Source: Salinibius halmophilus (GTDB taxonomy: Bacteria; Pseudomonadota; Gammaproteobacteria; Pseudomonadales; Natronospirillaceae). Taken from it: DNA of 64,000 bases. This document shows positions 31,102 through 41,397 of this stretch, piece after piece (position 1 is the first letter of the stretch; each line of letters begins with the position of its first letter). The notes beneath the pieces were generated by a model that saw nothing but the letters and a program-made list of their open reading frames with translations, did no database searches and was not told the DNA's origin. The position numbers and the translations under genes are program-made. The stretch is taken from positions 1-64,000 of the forward strand of contig NZ_QPEP01000009.1 of the NCBI RefSeq assembly GCF_003577475.1, in the 5' to 3' direction.

Positions 31102-31341
31102 CTAGTCTTCATTTGGTTTGACCAGAGGTCGAATAGCTAGGTTAACTAAAAAACCTATTAGCAAGCCAATAGGGAGCATGATTGGCGCCAAGTGCATCAC
31201 GGTGTTTAACCAAATGCTGGTAAATCCCTCTAGGGCGCCTATTTGCTGATAGATGCTGACGGCAGGCATCAACAAAATCATCAAGCTCATCGTGAGTATG
31301 CCAGCCACCAAGCTAGCCAGTCTGGTAGGTATAAATTTCAT
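31102..31341 (-). CDS. DUF2798 family small membrane protein
   Basis: A 79-residue protein with two membrane segments (about 8-30 and 47-70). The ending GFLVNLAIRPLVKP is typical of DUF2798. AAGGA precedes the ATG. Function unknown. Confidence 0.75.
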   Translation of the reverse strand: MKFIPTRLASLVAGILTMSLMILLMPAVSIYQQIGALEGFTSIWLNTVMHLAPIMLPIGLLIGFLVNLAIRPLVKPNED

Positions 31342-31500
31342 TGCACATCCTTAGCATTAATTTTTCTTTGCCTGTTCACTATAGCGCCAGACTAAACGCC
31401 GTTAAAGAGCAAATTGATCAAAAAATACATCAATGATTTAGGAATTTTTGGTCGCTGCCGACTAGTCTTACTCTGTTAGTAGGCAAAGTCGGAGAACGAC

Positions 31501-33126
31501 ATGACATTAAAAGCAAAGGCCCTGATGGTCACCGTGATCGTCTTTCTGGCGCTGCTGGTGTTGACCGTTGCGGGGTTAACAGCTATCCGCAGCGCTGGTA
31601 CACAAGACAACTACACGCGCATTACCCAGTTATTTAGCAGCACCTATAATACTGTGGTGCAGCTCGAAAAGGCTGCTGCGAGTGGCAGCCTAACTGATGA
31701 ACAAGCGCAGCAAATTGCTATTCAAGTGCTGCGCGAAAACAAATATAGCGACAACGAGTACGTGTATGTGGCTGATGCTGATATGACGTTTTTAGCAACG
31801 CCACTCGACCCACAGCTACATGGCACCAGTTTTCATGATTTTCTTGATCCGGCGGGCAATAGTGTAGGGCAGATACTAATAGATGCTGTAAGAGCGCAGC
31901 CAAACGGTATTGCTGAGTATGAATGGCAGTCGGAGCGCGATGGGGTCATTGTTGATCTAACCTCAATTGCACAACGCTCCCCTCGCTGGGGCTGGTACGT
32001 TGGTACAGGTATTAGTCATGCCGAAATTGATAAACGTTACTGGCAAACCGCAAGCTGGTTGCTGGTGCTCGACATTGTGGCCTTAATCGTCGTAGTCGCT
32101 TTTTTATTCTTTGCCTTCCGTTCCGTGTTTAAAAGCTTGGGTGGCGAGCCGACCACAGTGCAAGAGATTGTGGCGCGTATTTCCGGTGGTGATTTAACTG
32201 AGCATAAAAACGAAAGTGGCACGGTTGAGCCGGGTAGTATTTTGGCGTCAACTTATGAGATGCGTGACTCGTTGCGCAGTATGCTCGGGCAAATCAGCGA
32301 TAGCGTGACCACGTTGCGCCACGAAGTAGAGCAAGCAGATGACCGAGCTGTGCGCGTTAAGTCAGTTGCTGATACACAAAGCGAAGAAACCAATATGGTT
32401 GCCACAGCCGTGACGGAAATGTCGTCGTCAGCAGAAACGGTTGCGGGTAGTGCCGACAATGCTGCTCGCTCAACGCAAAAGGCCGACGAAGACGGGCGCC
32501 GAGCTCGGGAAATTATGAACTCTGCTGTTTCATCTATTGACCAGCTCGCAGATAAGATTCGCGAAGCCAATACAGTGATTGGCTCGTTGGCCTCTGATGT
32601 GGATGCCATCGTGTCGGTATTAGATGTGATTCGCGGTATTGCCGAGCAAACGAACTTATTAGCCCTGAACGCTGCTATTGAAGCAGCTCGCGCTGGTGAA
32701 CAAGGTCGTGGCTTTGCTGTGGTTGCCGATGAAGTGCGCAACCTAGCACAGCGCACCCAAGAAAGTACCGCCGAAATTCAATCGATGATTGAGCGCTTGG
32801 AGCAAGGTTCTCGCAATGCGATCAACTCGATGGAGCAAAGCTTAAGCTCTAGTGATTCAACCGTGAACGAAACCAAAGAAGGGGCCGATGCACTGGTTGA
32901 AGTGGTAAATGCATTAAGTACCATTAGTGAAATGAACCACCAAATTGCTGGTGCAGCCAGCGAGCAGACAACAGTTGCCAACGACATTGCCGAGCGCATT
33001 AACCGGATTGCCGACACTGCCGGCGATACCCGTGAGCTATCGACAAGTAACCAAGAAGCATCGGTGAGCTTGCGCAAGCTATCGGATGCGCTAGATCAGC
33101 AACTACGTCGTTTTCGTATTAATTAA
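31501..33126 (+). CDS. Methyl-accepting chemotaxis protein with Cache sensor
   Basis: A 541-residue chemoreceptor. Membrane segments at about 7-29 and 182-207 flank a periplasmic single-Cache domain with [25 protein letters not shown] and [17 protein letters not shown] domain follows (around 210-262), and then the signalling domain with the conserved hairpin tip [35 protein letters not shown]. It signals through CheW/CheA. The gene ends within 8 bases of the convergent GNAT gene of the chitin-oligosaccharide operon; an oligosaccharide ligand is possible but unproven. Confidence 0.93.
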   Translation: MTLKAKALMVTVIVFLALLVLTVAGLTAIRSAGTQDNYTRITQLFSSTYNTVVQLEKAAASGSLTDEQAQQIAIQVLRENKYSDNEYVYVADADMTFLATPLDPQLHGTSFHDFLDPAGNSVGQILIDAVRAQPNGIAEYEWQSERDGVIVDLTSIAQRSPRWGWYVGTGISHAEIDKRYWQTASWLLVLDIVALIVVVAFLFFAFRSVFKSLGGEPTTVQEIVARISGGDLTEHKNESGTVEPGSILASTYEMRDSLRSMLGQISDSVTTLRHEVEQADDRAVRVKSVADTQSEETNMVATAVTEMSSSAETVAGSADNAARSTQKADEDGRRAREIMNSAVSSIDQLADKIREANTVIGSLASDVDAIVSVLDVIRGIAEQTNLLALNAAIEAARAGEQGRGFAVVADEVRNLAQRTQESTAEIQSMIERLEQGSRNAINSMEQSLSSSDSTVNETKEGADALVEVVNALSTISEMNHQIAGAASEQTTVANDIAERINRIADTAGDTRELSTSNQEASVSLRKLSDALDQQLRRFRIN

Positions 33127-33619
33127 ATAGTTTTTGCATAAACACCGCATCTAACCAGCGGTCGAACTTGTAAGCAACTTGATTAAGCCGGCCTTGCTCT
33201 GTAAAGCCGGCTTTTTTATGCATGGCAATGCTCGCCGTATTATCGGCATCGATCACGCCAATCAGGGTATGTACCTGGCTATTTTGAGCCCAGTCCATAA
33301 TGCCACTTAGAAGCTGTTTGCCAAGGCCTTGACCACGAGCGCTGGCATCCACATACAATGAATGCTCGAACGTGCGGGCCGTTGCCTGTTGTGGGCGAAA
33401 CCTTGAAGCCGTAGCAAAGCCGAGCAGCTCCCCAGATGAGCTCTCTAGCCCAATGATCGGAAGGTTTGCTGCTAGTTTTGCATCGAACCAAGCTTGCATG
33501 TCTTCTGGCGTTTTCTCAACCAAATCATACAAGGCGGTGCCATAGCGGATTTGCTCGTTTAATAACCGGCTAATCGTTGCTAAATGGCGATCCGCCTCAC
33601 AGGTAACCCACTTAGCCAA
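33119..33619 (-). CDS. GNAT family N-acetyltransferase
   Basis: A 166-residue acetyltransferase with the acetyl-CoA motif [18 protein letters not shown] and the [19 protein letters not shown] segment, typical of phosphinothricin/amino-acid type GNATs. The start is TTG at 33619, supported by AAGGG 7 bases before it. It overlaps the kinase gene by 8 bases. As the last gene of the LacI-GH9-kinase operon it could acetylate an amino sugar or amino acid released by that pathway; for glucosamine this is an inference. Confidence 0.85.
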   Translation of the reverse strand: MAKWVTCEADRHLATISRLLNEQIRYGTALYDLVEKTPEDMQAWFDAKLAANLPIIGLESSSGELLGFATASRFRPQQATARTFEHSLYVDASARGQGLGKQLLSGIMDWAQNSQVHTLIGVIDADNTASIAMHKKAGFTEQGRLNQVAYKFDRWLDAVFMQKLFN

Positions 33620-34490
33620 TGCTTAGCCCTTGTGCACGTTTTGCCATAAGAATGCCGCCGTGCTGTGCATCGAACTTGGGTTGCACAAAATATGGCTGCA
33701 AACTAGCTGGGAGCATGCTTGCAACACGTTGGCCAATAGAGCCCATTAGGGCAATCTGCGTTGCGCCACGGCGGATTAATGCATTGAGCAGCATTTCGCA
33801 ATCAGCAAGGTGGCGCTCAATTAGGGTTTTGGCAAGTGGATCACCTGCATCGGCTAGGTCAAAGCAAGGGCGGGCAAACTGGCCATAGTCGGTTGGGCGA
33901 GCGGTTTTAGAGAAGCGTACGACGGCCTCAATATCATGATCGAAATGTGCCATAACCTGTTCGCTTAGCTGGCTGGCTGGAATAATGTCCTCTGCAGCTA
34001 ATAAGGTGTGTCGTACGACCTCCAAGCCGAGCGTGGCACCGCCGCCATGATCGGATATAGGGAACTCATGGCCACCAACCGTGGTGACTTGTTCATTTTG
34101 CCAAAGCAACCCACATGAACCCGTGCCAAAAATCATAATAGCACCGTCTTGCCCGTCGAAGGCTCCTAAGACAGCGCCAAAGGCGTCTGTGTCTAGGGTA
34201 ATGGAGGCAAAAGGATGGCTAAGCTGTAAAAAGGCTTTGGCGTATTCCGATTGCTCGGCGCCTGCCAGCGCCAACCCTGCGTGGGTTTGGTGGAGTACAT
34301 CGGTGGATAAGCCAGCCTCTTGGCATGCCAACTCCGCCGCTTCAATAACGGCTGCTAGGGCATTCTCAACGCCCAGCATAACGTTTGCTGAGCCCGCCTT
34401 GCCATTTCCTAATACATTGCCTTGCTCGTCGACTAAGCGAGCGCGGCAGCTGGTGCCACCGCCATCCACTCCTAGCCAGTATTGGCTCAT
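33612..34490 (-). CDS. N-acetylglucosamine/glucosamine kinase, BadF/BcrA family
   Basis: A 292-residue sugar kinase of the actin-like ATPase superfamily. Visible motifs are the phosphate 1 loop YWLGVDGGGTSCRARLVD, DTDAFGAVLGAF, the phosphate 2 loop IMIFGTGSCGLLW and GGATLGLEVVRH. Members of this branch in Vibrio phosphorylate GlcNAc or GlcN released from chitin oligosaccharides. It overlaps GH9 by 4 bases (ATGA) and GNAT by 8. Substrate choice between GlcNAc and GlcN cannot be read from the sequence. Confidence 0.88.
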   Translation of the reverse strand: MSQYWLGVDGGGTSCRARLVDEQGNVLGNGKAGSANVMLGVENALAAVIEAAELACQEAGLSTDVLHQTHAGLALAGAEQSEYAKAFLQLSHPFASITLDTDAFGAVLGAFDGQDGAIMIFGTGSCGLLWQNEQVTTVGGHEFPISDHGGGATLGLEVVRHTLLAAEDIIPASQLSEQVMAHFDHDIEAVVRFSKTARPTDYGQFARPCFDLADAGDPLAKTLIERHLADCEMLLNALIRRGATQIALMGSIGQRVASMLPASLQPYFVQPKFDAQHGGILMAKRAQGLSIG

Positions 34491-36163
34491 AACGACGCCT
34501 CCAAGCTAATGGCATAAAGGAACCACGCCGCATGCGGAATCCACTGTTCACCCCAGCGCCAGTTTTGCAGCATGTCTTCAGTTTCTTCAAGGCCAATATC
34601 GTTTTCGTTATACAGGCTTGAAGTAATACCGTTACAGATACCACCAGTGTGGCCTGGCCAATCTTTCAGATAGAATGGGTTGTTACGACCATAGCCTTGT
34701 AGCATACAAGCATCGTACGGATTGCGACCTAGAATCCAGTCGGTTTGGCGGAACGCAAGCTGGCGCCATTGCGTTTTATTTTCCTCACTGCTCGGCAGTG
34801 TTTCTGCTGCAAGTAGCCAAGCAGATGCCATAGAGCCCAGGCGGGCATTTTCACCTTGCCACCAGTAACCAGATTCGTTTTCGTGTGGGAAGAAGAACTT
34901 ATCCGTTTTTTCGCTATTCACTGGGCGGCAGTAATGGCGTGGATAATCAAATGGATTATTTACCTTGTAGGCAATGCTGTGCCAGTAGCCTAAGTGGCGC
35001 TCTATTGCATGTTGAAGAGGCGCTAGCTCGTCTGTTTGCGCAACAAACTGGTAGTAGTTGAGCAATGCAACCACTGGTAAACCTTCATCTGATGCATGCG
35101 AGTATGGGCGCTCGCCAGCGTTGTCGGAAGCCAGCCAGCCGTCAAAGTTTTCATCGCTGCTCAGGCGTGCCAAAAGCTGCTGGGTGCGCTTGCTAGCAGC
35201 CTTTCGGTATACCGCCTCACTGGTCGTGCGATACAGCTCAATAGCGGCCATGAGCGCACAGTAATCATCAATAATGTTTTCCTCACCATTGTCTAGGTAA
35301 GAAAGATTGTTCGCTTCTAGGTGCTCGAAGCCTTTTATTGCCGTGGTTAAGTATTGATCTCGGGTGAACTCACCATCACCGTAGCGGGCAGCTTTGGCGA
35401 GTGCGGCAATGGCCATGCCACCACCTTGGCGATAGCCAGCTTGATAGGTGTCGTATTTATGGCCTTGCTGCGTCTCGTATGCACAAATCTCGCGCTGAGT
35501 TTTGTCTTTGCTCCATTTATCGAAGACGGTCATGTAAAAGTACCCAGCAGGGTCTTGCATGCGCACTAGGAAATCGGTTCCAAACAATGCCTCGGCCAGT
35601 GTATCGGCTTGGCGCTCGTGTCCTTGTGAACGGTCGTATGCTTCAAAAAGACTCCAGGTAACGAGTGGAATCTGCTGCGGGTTCATAAAGTTGGCAAACG
35701 ACAAGTGCGATAAATATTTCGACCAGTCGCCTGATGCGTCGTACCAGCCGCCGTGCACATCGACGCGCTCGTCGCGATCACCAACGAAAGGCGCTTGTTT
35801 GTCCCACTCGTCTTGTTCGTCGGCGCATCGGTTTTGGCCATAGTAGTCCAAAATTGGGCCAAGTAAGCGCTTGTGATAAAGGTTGTGGGCAACCGGAAAA
35901 CGATCACTTACTAGGCCTAATTGCGGAACATGAATTTGGTAGTCACCCTCGGTAGTGAGCCCACTAAAATCGGCTACGTAATAGTGAAAGTCTTTCCACT
36001 GATCTACTGGGCCTTTTTCTTCGGCTGTAGTGGTAAGCACAATGTCAGATGTACCCGCATTGATGATTTCCACTGTTAGCGACTGGCCCGCACTGGCATT
36101 GATTACCAGCGTTTTAGGTGCGTTAGGTTGGTAACCAAGATGGTTAAATAACAAAGTTGGCAT
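34487..36163 (-). CDS. Glycoside hydrolase family 9, probable exo-glucosaminidase
   Basis: A 558-residue GH9 enzyme without signal peptide, so cytoplasmic. It has the N-terminal Ig-like domain typical of GH9 (FNHLGYQPNAPKTLVI), then the catalytic barrel with the base motif GGWYDASGDWSKY and the C-terminal GRNPY and acid region NENDIGLEE. Family relatives in Vibrio (VC0615) and Photobacterium act on glucosamine-containing chitin/chitosan disaccharides rather than cellulose. ATG 36163 follows AAGGA and lies one base after the lacI-family stop. It probably cleaves imported disaccharides to feed the adjacent kinase. Confidence 0.88.
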   Translation of the reverse strand: MPTLLFNHLGYQPNAPKTLVINASAGQSLTVEIINAGTSDIVLTTTAEEKGPVDQWKDFHYYVADFSGLTTEGDYQIHVPQLGLVSDRFPVAHNLYHKRLLGPILDYYGQNRCADEQDEWDKQAPFVGDRDERVDVHGGWYDASGDWSKYLSHLSFANFMNPQQIPLVTWSLFEAYDRSQGHERQADTLAEALFGTDFLVRMQDPAGYFYMTVFDKWSKDKTQREICAYETQQGHKYDTYQAGYRQGGGMAIAALAKAARYGDGEFTRDQYLTTAIKGFEHLEANNLSYLDNGEENIIDDYCALMAAIELYRTTSEAVYRKAASKRTQQLLARLSSDENFDGWLASDNAGERPYSHASDEGLPVVALLNYYQFVAQTDELAPLQHAIERHLGYWHSIAYKVNNPFDYPRHYCRPVNSEKTDKFFFPHENESGYWWQGENARLGSMASAWLLAAETLPSSEENKTQWRQLAFRQTDWILGRNPYDACMLQGYGRNNPFYLKDWPGHTGGICNGITSSLYNENDIGLEETEDMLQNWRWGEQWIPHAAWFLYAISLEASL

Positions 36164-36164
36164 A

Positions 36165-37163
36165 TTAATCCTTAGCAAGTCCTACTGAGTGGCGCACCAC
36201 TAGTGTGGGTTCTAGCGCGGCGATCTTTTCGACCGGCTGGTTTCTCATAAGTTTTAAAAGTCGTTTGCCTGCATGCTGGCCTAGCTCTTGAAGAGGCTGG
36301 CGCACGGTAGTGAGGCGAGGGTATAAATGACGAGCAAAAAACGAGTCGTCGAACCCAATAATTGAAACCGTGTCACCCAAAGCAATATTGGCTTCACGTA
36401 GCGTGCTGATCACCCCCGCCGCTATATCATCATCGCCGGCCATTATGGCACTAGGTAGTCCAGCTTTTAATAAGCGCTCGGCACATGCAATGCCATACTC
36501 TTCGCTGTACTCGCCGTACTCAATGGCAATGTTCGACCAATCTAAACCGAACGACTCGACTGCTCGGCGATACCCTTTCACGCGCTCTATGGTATCTGGG
36601 TTGAACTCGCCCCCAGCTAGAATAACAATGTCGCGGTGGTTCATCGACAGTAAGTAGCGCATGGCCACATATCCGCCATGGTCATTGTCGACAGTCAGCG
36701 TGTCATGAGTCTTTGAGTTGGCATGGCCAACCAATACCGTTGGTTCTGGTAACGTTTCCAATCTGCGAGCCAGAAAATCCGACAGAGGGTGGTTTAACAA
36801 TAAAATCAACCCATCACAGCGTCGATCTAGCAGAGATTCGATCGCGGTTGCTTCCGATTCGGCTGTTGTGCCACCCGGCGCGAACATCATGGTATAACCA
36901 GTGCCAGCAAGCTCTTCATTTAAGCCTGTGACAAAAGGGTTAAAAAATGCTGATGAAGGTGTGGGAACGACTACGCCAATAAGGCTAGCTTTACTTGACT
37001 TAAGCGCTCGCGCAGCGGGGTTTGGTCGATAGTCTAACTGCTTGATGGCAGCTTCAACTTTAGCTTTGGTATCGCCTGCAACTAGGGAGGAGTTAGACAG
37101 TACGCGCGATACAGTGGACTTCGACACGCCTGCTAATTTTGCAACTTCGGAGATATTAGCCAT
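36165..37163 (-). CDS. LacI-family transcriptional repressor
   Basis: A 332-residue regulator: N-terminal helix-turn-helix and hinge (MANISEVAKLAGVSKSTVSRVLSNSSLVAG... LDYRPNPAARAL) followed by a periplasmic-binding-like sugar domain (SLIGVVVPTPSSAFFNPFV, IIGFDDSFFARHLYPRLTTV). It is the first gene of the operon with GH9, kinase and GNAT, and a 14-bp LacI-type operator lies 10 bases before its start, so it is probably self-regulated and induced by an amino-sugar ligand. Confidence 0.93.
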   Translation of the reverse strand: MANISEVAKLAGVSKSTVSRVLSNSSLVAGDTKAKVEAAIKQLDYRPNPAARALKSSKASLIGVVVPTPSSAFFNPFVTGLNEELAGTGYTMMFAPGGTTAESEATAIESLLDRRCDGLILLLNHPLSDFLARRLETLPEPTVLVGHANSKTHDTLTVDNDHGGYVAMRYLLSMNHRDIVILAGGEFNPDTIERVKGYRRAVESFGLDWSNIAIEYGEYSEEYGIACAERLLKAGLPSAIMAGDDDIAAGVISTLREANIALGDTVSIIGFDDSFFARHLYPRLTTVRQPLQELGQHAGKRLLKLMRNQPVEKIAALEPTLVVRHSVGLAKD

Positions 37164-37173
37164 ATTTGCTCTT

Positions 37174-37187
37174 TGAAACCGATTTCA
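37174..37187. promoter_or_regulatory. LacI-family operator
   Basis: TGAAACCGATTTCA is a near-perfect 14-bp palindrome with the central CG typical of LacI-family sites; one pair mismatches. It lies directly upstream of the lacI-family gene. Confidence 0.75.
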
Positions 37188-37283
37188 CTGAGCTAATATA
37201 CTAGAAAACTTAACACTGTTTTGCAAGTGAGCACAAGCAGTAATGTATGTACCTGCTTGCGCTCAATCAACTTGTCGCCTTGA

Positions 37284-37607
37284 TTAACGTTCTAAGAGCT
37301 CAAGTTTGCCCTCTTTACCATTCCACTCATCGGCGTCTGGTAGTGGGTCTTTTTGCGCATCAATGGTTGGCCAAACTTGCGCAAGTTCTGCGTTTAGTTC
37401 AATCATATGCTCTTGGTCTGCTGGCACTTCATCTTCCGACAAAATGGCATCCGCAGGACACTCAGGTTCACATAGCTGGCAGTCGATGCACTCATCAGGA
37501 TCAATTACTAAGAAGTTTGGACCTTCTTTAAAGCAATCTACTGGGCATACTTCTACACAGTCTGTGTATTTACATTTAATACAGTTTTCTAATACTACAA
37601 ATGCCAT
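37284..37607 (-). CDS. fdxA: 7Fe-8S ferredoxin
   Basis: A 107-residue small acidic electron carrier. The N-terminal part has the cluster cysteines in [18 protein letters not shown] and [16 protein letters not shown], the pattern of the seven-iron FdxA type ([3Fe-4S] plus [4Fe-4S]). It lies downstream of mutS on the same strand, the usual arrangement in pseudomonads and relatives. Confidence 0.95.
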   Translation of the reverse strand: MAFVVLENCIKCKYTDCVEVCPVDCFKEGPNFLVIDPDECIDCQLCEPECPADAILSEDEVPADQEHMIELNAELAQVWPTIDAQKDPLPDADEWNGKEGKLELLER

Positions 37608-37722
37608 TCCTATACTCCACTCTCTTGCCCTCGAGTTGGCGGGTATTCTAGGTACGCAAAGCAGTCACGGCAAGCTCAAAACTGTGTGATTTCACTAATC
37701 TTTAGAATAAATATCGCTTAAT

Positions 37723-40302
37723 TCATAACTTTTGGCGCAATTCATACAATAATTCCAATGCTTGCCGTGGGGTTATTTCATCGGGATTTATTCCCTCTAA
37801 CTCGCTTATTAATGGATGCGGTGTGGCAGCAAATAAGTCAAATTGTTGTGGTGCTTTTGACGCACTTGCTGGCTCGATTTGGCTTGGCTTTATTTGATGA
37901 TCGGGTTGTTCAAGCGTGTGCAGCATAGACTGAGCGCGCTCAATAACTCGCTGCGGCACACCCGCCAATTTGGCCACTTGCAAACCGTAACTTTGGTTCG
38001 CTGCGCCGTCTTGAACCTTATGCAAAAAGACAATGTTGTCATTGTGCTCAGTGGCAGATAAGTGAACATTTACTACCGAGCCAACCTCGCTAGCAAGCTG
38101 GGTCATCTCAAAATAGTGCGTGGCAAATAGCGTCATTGACTTTGCCTGTGTTGCAAGGTGAAAAGCAGCCGACCAAGCTAAACTTAGACCGTCAAACGTA
38201 GAGGTTCCTCGGCCTACTTCATCCATCAGCACAAGGCTTTGCTCGGTTGCATTATTAAGGATGTTCGCCGTTTCGGTCATTTCGACCATGAAGGTTGAGC
38301 GCCCACTTGCCAAGTCGTCCGATGCCCCCATACGGGTGAATATTCGATCAACTGGGCCAATAATGGCTTCATCTGCTGGTACATCAGAGCCAATATGCGC
38401 CAATAAAACAATCAATGCTGCTTGGCGCATATAGGTCGATTTACCGCCCATATTTGGGCCGGTAATAATTAACATTTGTCTATCTTTATCTAAATGCAAA
38501 TCATTAGCGACAAATGGGTCGGTTAACATATCTTCTATGACCGGATGTCGACCCTCTTTGATAATAATTCCTGTTTCGCTTGCTAATACCGGTTGGCGCC
38601 AATTTAATTGATCACTGCGTTGGCTAAGTGTGCTTAATACATCGACCTCGGCAATCGCTTGTGCAATAGGGGTAAGTGTTGGTAAATCTTCGGCTAAATC
38701 GGCCACTAGTTGCTCATAAAGCAGCTTTTCGCGAGCTAGGGCTTTCGCTTGGCTGCTCAGCGCTTCTTCCTCGAACTCCTTCAACTCTGGGGTGATAAAG
38801 CGCTCAGCGTTCTTCAGCGTCTGGCGGCGCACATACTCCGTTGGGGCATCTTTCGATTGCGCTTTGCTGATTTCAATATAGAAACCATGCACTCGGTTGT
38901 AGCCAACTTTTAAGGTGCTTATGCCTGTGCGCTCACGCTCGCGTTGTTCCATATCGGCCAAAAAGGCATCCGACTTGTCGCTCAATCCACGAAGTCGGTC
39001 GAGCTCATCATCGTAGCCTTCGGCAATTACACCACCATCACGAATCACTACAGGTGGGTTGTCGACAATGGCTGCATCCAAGCGTGCTTGCCAATCTGGC
39101 TGCAGGGCAATGCGTTGATCCAAGCTCGCTAGGTAGTCGCTGTCTAGCGAACTGTCGGCAAGGGTTTGCTTGAGCTCTGGCAGCGCTGTAATGGCTAACC
39201 CTAGTTTCAGTAAATCACGTGGGCGAGCGCTGCGCAGCGCTACGCGGGTAAGAATACGTTCAATATCACCGATGTTAGCCAGTGACTCGCGTGTCGCTTC
39301 AAAGCGAAAATCTCGGTTAAATGCTTGTACAGCGCTTTGTCTAGCGAGTAGTTGCGCTCGATCGCGCAATGGTCGGTGTAGCCAACGGCGCAATAAACGG
39401 CTACCCATCGCTGTTTGGCAGCGGTCCAATAAACTTAGAAGTGTTAGTTCGCTGCCACCTTGCTGATTGATGTCGAGTTCTAAGTTTCGCCGACTCGCGG
39501 CATCAATTTGCACTGCATCATCTGACGTTTCTGTCGTGAGGGCCTGAATATGTGGTAGGGCACCGCGCTGTGTGTCTTGTGCATAACTTAGCAAACAACC
39601 AGCCGCCGCGATGGCTGCGGGCATGTCGCTGCAACCAAAACCAGATAAATCGCGCGTGCCAAACTGATCATTCAATAAGCGCGTGGCACTGTCTATTTCA
39701 AACAGCCAAGGGCCTTGCATGCGCACCGCAGGGTGGTTTTTCACCACAGGCGGCAGCACCATGTCGTCATTAACAAGTAGTTCGGCTGGGTTAAGGCGGG
39801 CTAGCTCATTGGTCAATGCGGTTTCGTCGGCCAGCTGCTGGACAATAAAACGGCCGGTAGAAATATCCAAACTTGCTAAGCCAAATTGCTTGCCATCATG
39901 ATGGATTGCACTAAGTAAGTTGTCTTGGCGCTCGTTGAGAAATGCCTCATCCGATAGCGTACCAGGTGTTAGTACACGTACTACTTCACGCTTAACTGGG
40001 CCTTTGCTTGTAGCAGGGTCGCCAACTTGTTCGCACACTGCCACCGACACGCCTGCGCGCACCAAGCGCGCAATATAGTTTTCCGCCGAATGGTAAGGGA
40101 TACCCGCCATTGGGATGGGTTCGCCACCACTTTTACCGCGTGCGGTAAGGGTGATATCTAATAATTGCGCGGCCCGCTTGGCATCGTCGTAAAACAACTC
40201 GTAAAAGTCACCCATACGGTAAAACAGTAAATGCTCTTTTTGCTCAGCCTTTATAGCTAAGTACTGTTGCATCATTGGCGTATGCGTAGTGGCTTGCGAC
40301 AT
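37723..40302 (-). CDS. mutS: DNA mismatch repair protein
   Basis: Recognises mismatches and small loops and starts repair with MutL. The 859-residue protein has the mismatch-contact motif [11 protein letters not shown], the clamp/lever domains, the Walker [14 protein letters not shown], the ST motif and Walker [17 protein letters not shown], and the ABC-like [12 protein letters not shown] 40302 ([18 protein letters not shown]) is chosen because GAAGGGG precedes it; the longer frame to 40353 is not supported. Confidence 0.97.
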   Translation of the reverse strand: MSQATTHTPMMQQYLAIKAEQKEHLLFYRMGDFYELFYDDAKRAAQLLDITLTARGKSGGEPIPMAGIPYHSAENYIARLVRAGVSVAVCEQVGDPATSKGPVKREVVRVLTPGTLSDEAFLNERQDNLLSAIHHDGKQFGLASLDISTGRFIVQQLADETALTNELARLNPAELLVNDDMVLPPVVKNHPAVRMQGPWLFEIDSATRLLNDQFGTRDLSGFGCSDMPAAIAAAGCLLSYAQDTQRGALPHIQALTTETSDDAVQIDAASRRNLELDINQQGGSELTLLSLLDRCQTAMGSRLLRRWLHRPLRDRAQLLARQSAVQAFNRDFRFEATRESLANIGDIERILTRVALRSARPRDLLKLGLAITALPELKQTLADSSLDSDYLASLDQRIALQPDWQARLDAAIVDNPPVVIRDGGVIAEGYDDELDRLRGLSDKSDAFLADMEQRERERTGISTLKVGYNRVHGFYIEISKAQSKDAPTEYVRRQTLKNAERFITPELKEFEEEALSSQAKALAREKLLYEQLVADLAEDLPTLTPIAQAIAEVDVLSTLSQRSDQLNWRQPVLASETGIIIKEGRHPVIEDMLTDPFVANDLHLDKDRQMLIITGPNMGGKSTYMRQAALIVLLAHIGSDVPADEAIIGPVDRIFTRMGASDDLASGRSTFMVEMTETANILNNATEQSLVLMDEVGRGTSTFDGLSLAWSAAFHLATQAKSMTLFATHYFEMTQLASEVGSVVNVHLSATEHNDNIVFLHKVQDGAANQSYGLQVAKLAGVPQRVIERAQSMLHTLEQPDHQIKPSQIEPASASKAPQQFDLFAATPHPLISELEGINPDEITPRQALELLYELRQKL

Positions 40303-40505
40303 GTTTAACCCCTTCCTCATTGAACCGGCGAATTTATCATGCCTAGTGAGCACTCGTCATTACTCGCGTCTGCACAACCTCATCACCAGCGGCATTATCA
40401 CACCGTCATTGCCGCAGTCTGCTATCGAGAATCTAGCTAGCGGTTTAGAAAGTGGATACCTCCCAGCTGGCGCGAAAATATTGGGCTGGGTTAAGTGCCA
40501 CATTC

Positions 40506-40618
40506 GCAGGGGCTGGGTAATTCAGCCGCGAACACGCCCGTAAATACATCCATGTAGGGCTCGACAGGCAACGTCCTGTTGCCTGACGGTTCGCTATTGA
40601 ACCACCCATCCCCTTAGC
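40506..40618 (+). repeat. Inverted-repeat element with REP-like core, copy B3
   Basis: In the 526-base gap between mutS and pncC. Arms ggggctgggtaattcagccgc (part, 40509-40529) and the reverse complement at 40590-40612 pair imperfectly. The core contains GTAG (40554-40557) followed by the stem aggcaac/gttgcct with a gtcct loop. A partial GTAG palindrome is also near 40717. Nothing coding is seen in the rest of this gap. Confidence 0.75.
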
Positions 40619-40828
40619 TTAGTGAGACACTACTATCCGCCCAAATTTTTCGCGACTTGATTGACGTAGCTAAGTCGCTCGAATTACAAATTCAATACCA
40701 CATCATCCCACCGTCATTCCTCAGGTAGGTCGGCAAACCCACAAAGCAATCCACCCCTCGCCAGTACTGTAAAACCCAAGTAACCTAATCCTAGTTTCTA
40801 ACTTTGAGCCATTATTTATGGAGCGACC

Positions 40829-41317
40829 ATGACTCAACTGATTGAGCAAGCAGAAAAACTTGCTAATTTATTAACGGCTAACCACCAAACCATGGTGACA
40901 GCCGAGAGCTGCACTGGTGGTCTAGTCGCCACCACGCTCACTGAGCTTGCTGGTAGCTCGGCTTGGTTTTTAGGTGCTTGGGTGACCTATGCCAACGAAG
41001 CCAAATCGGGGTGGCTAGGTGTGGATGCCAATGTAATTAAGTCAGACGGCGCGGTCAGTCAGCCGGTTGTGGCGCAAATGTGTGCTGGCGCCCTAGCCAA
41101 TAGTGACGCTGATTGGGCGATCGCCATTTCTGGTGTCGCAGGCCCGGGTGGGGGCACAGCAGAAAAGCCAGTCGGTACTGTATGGATTGCAGTATTAGGC
41201 CGAGGCAAAGAAGTCATTGCGGAAAAATTTTTGTTTGCAGGCGATCGCGCCAAAGTGCGCCAGCAAGCGGCTTTGCAAGCGATGACAATGCTCGTTGCGC
41301 AACTTAGCAACAAATAA
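40829..41317 (+). CDS. pncC: Nicotinamide-nucleotide amidase (CinA C-terminal type)
   Basis: Deamidates nicotinamide mononucleotide to recycle NAD. The 162-residue stand-alone CinA domain shows TAESCTGGLVATTLTELAGSSAWFLGAWVTYAN and AISGVAGPGGGTAEKPVGTVWIA, the family hallmarks. GGAG precedes the ATG. Its position just before recA is conserved in gammaproteobacteria. Confidence 0.95.
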   Translation: MTQLIEQAEKLANLLTANHQTMVTAESCTGGLVATTLTELAGSSAWFLGAWVTYANEAKSGWLGVDANVIKSDGAVSQPVVAQMCAGALANSDADWAIAISGVAGPGGGTAEKPVGTVWIAVLGRGKEVIAEKFLFAGDRAKVRQQAALQAMTMLVAQLSNK

Positions 41318-41361
41318 TTTCGATCTGATACTTGGCGAACGAAAAAATAGTCGCTACTATG

Positions 41362-41377
41362 CTGTTATTATTTACAG
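41362..41377. promoter_or_regulatory. LexA (SOS) box of recA
   Basis: CTG-N10-CAG with an AT-rich centre (ctgttattatttacag), 20 bases before the recA ATG, as expected for SOS control. Confidence 0.9.
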
Positions 41378-41397
41378 TATTTCATTGAGGGCAGACC

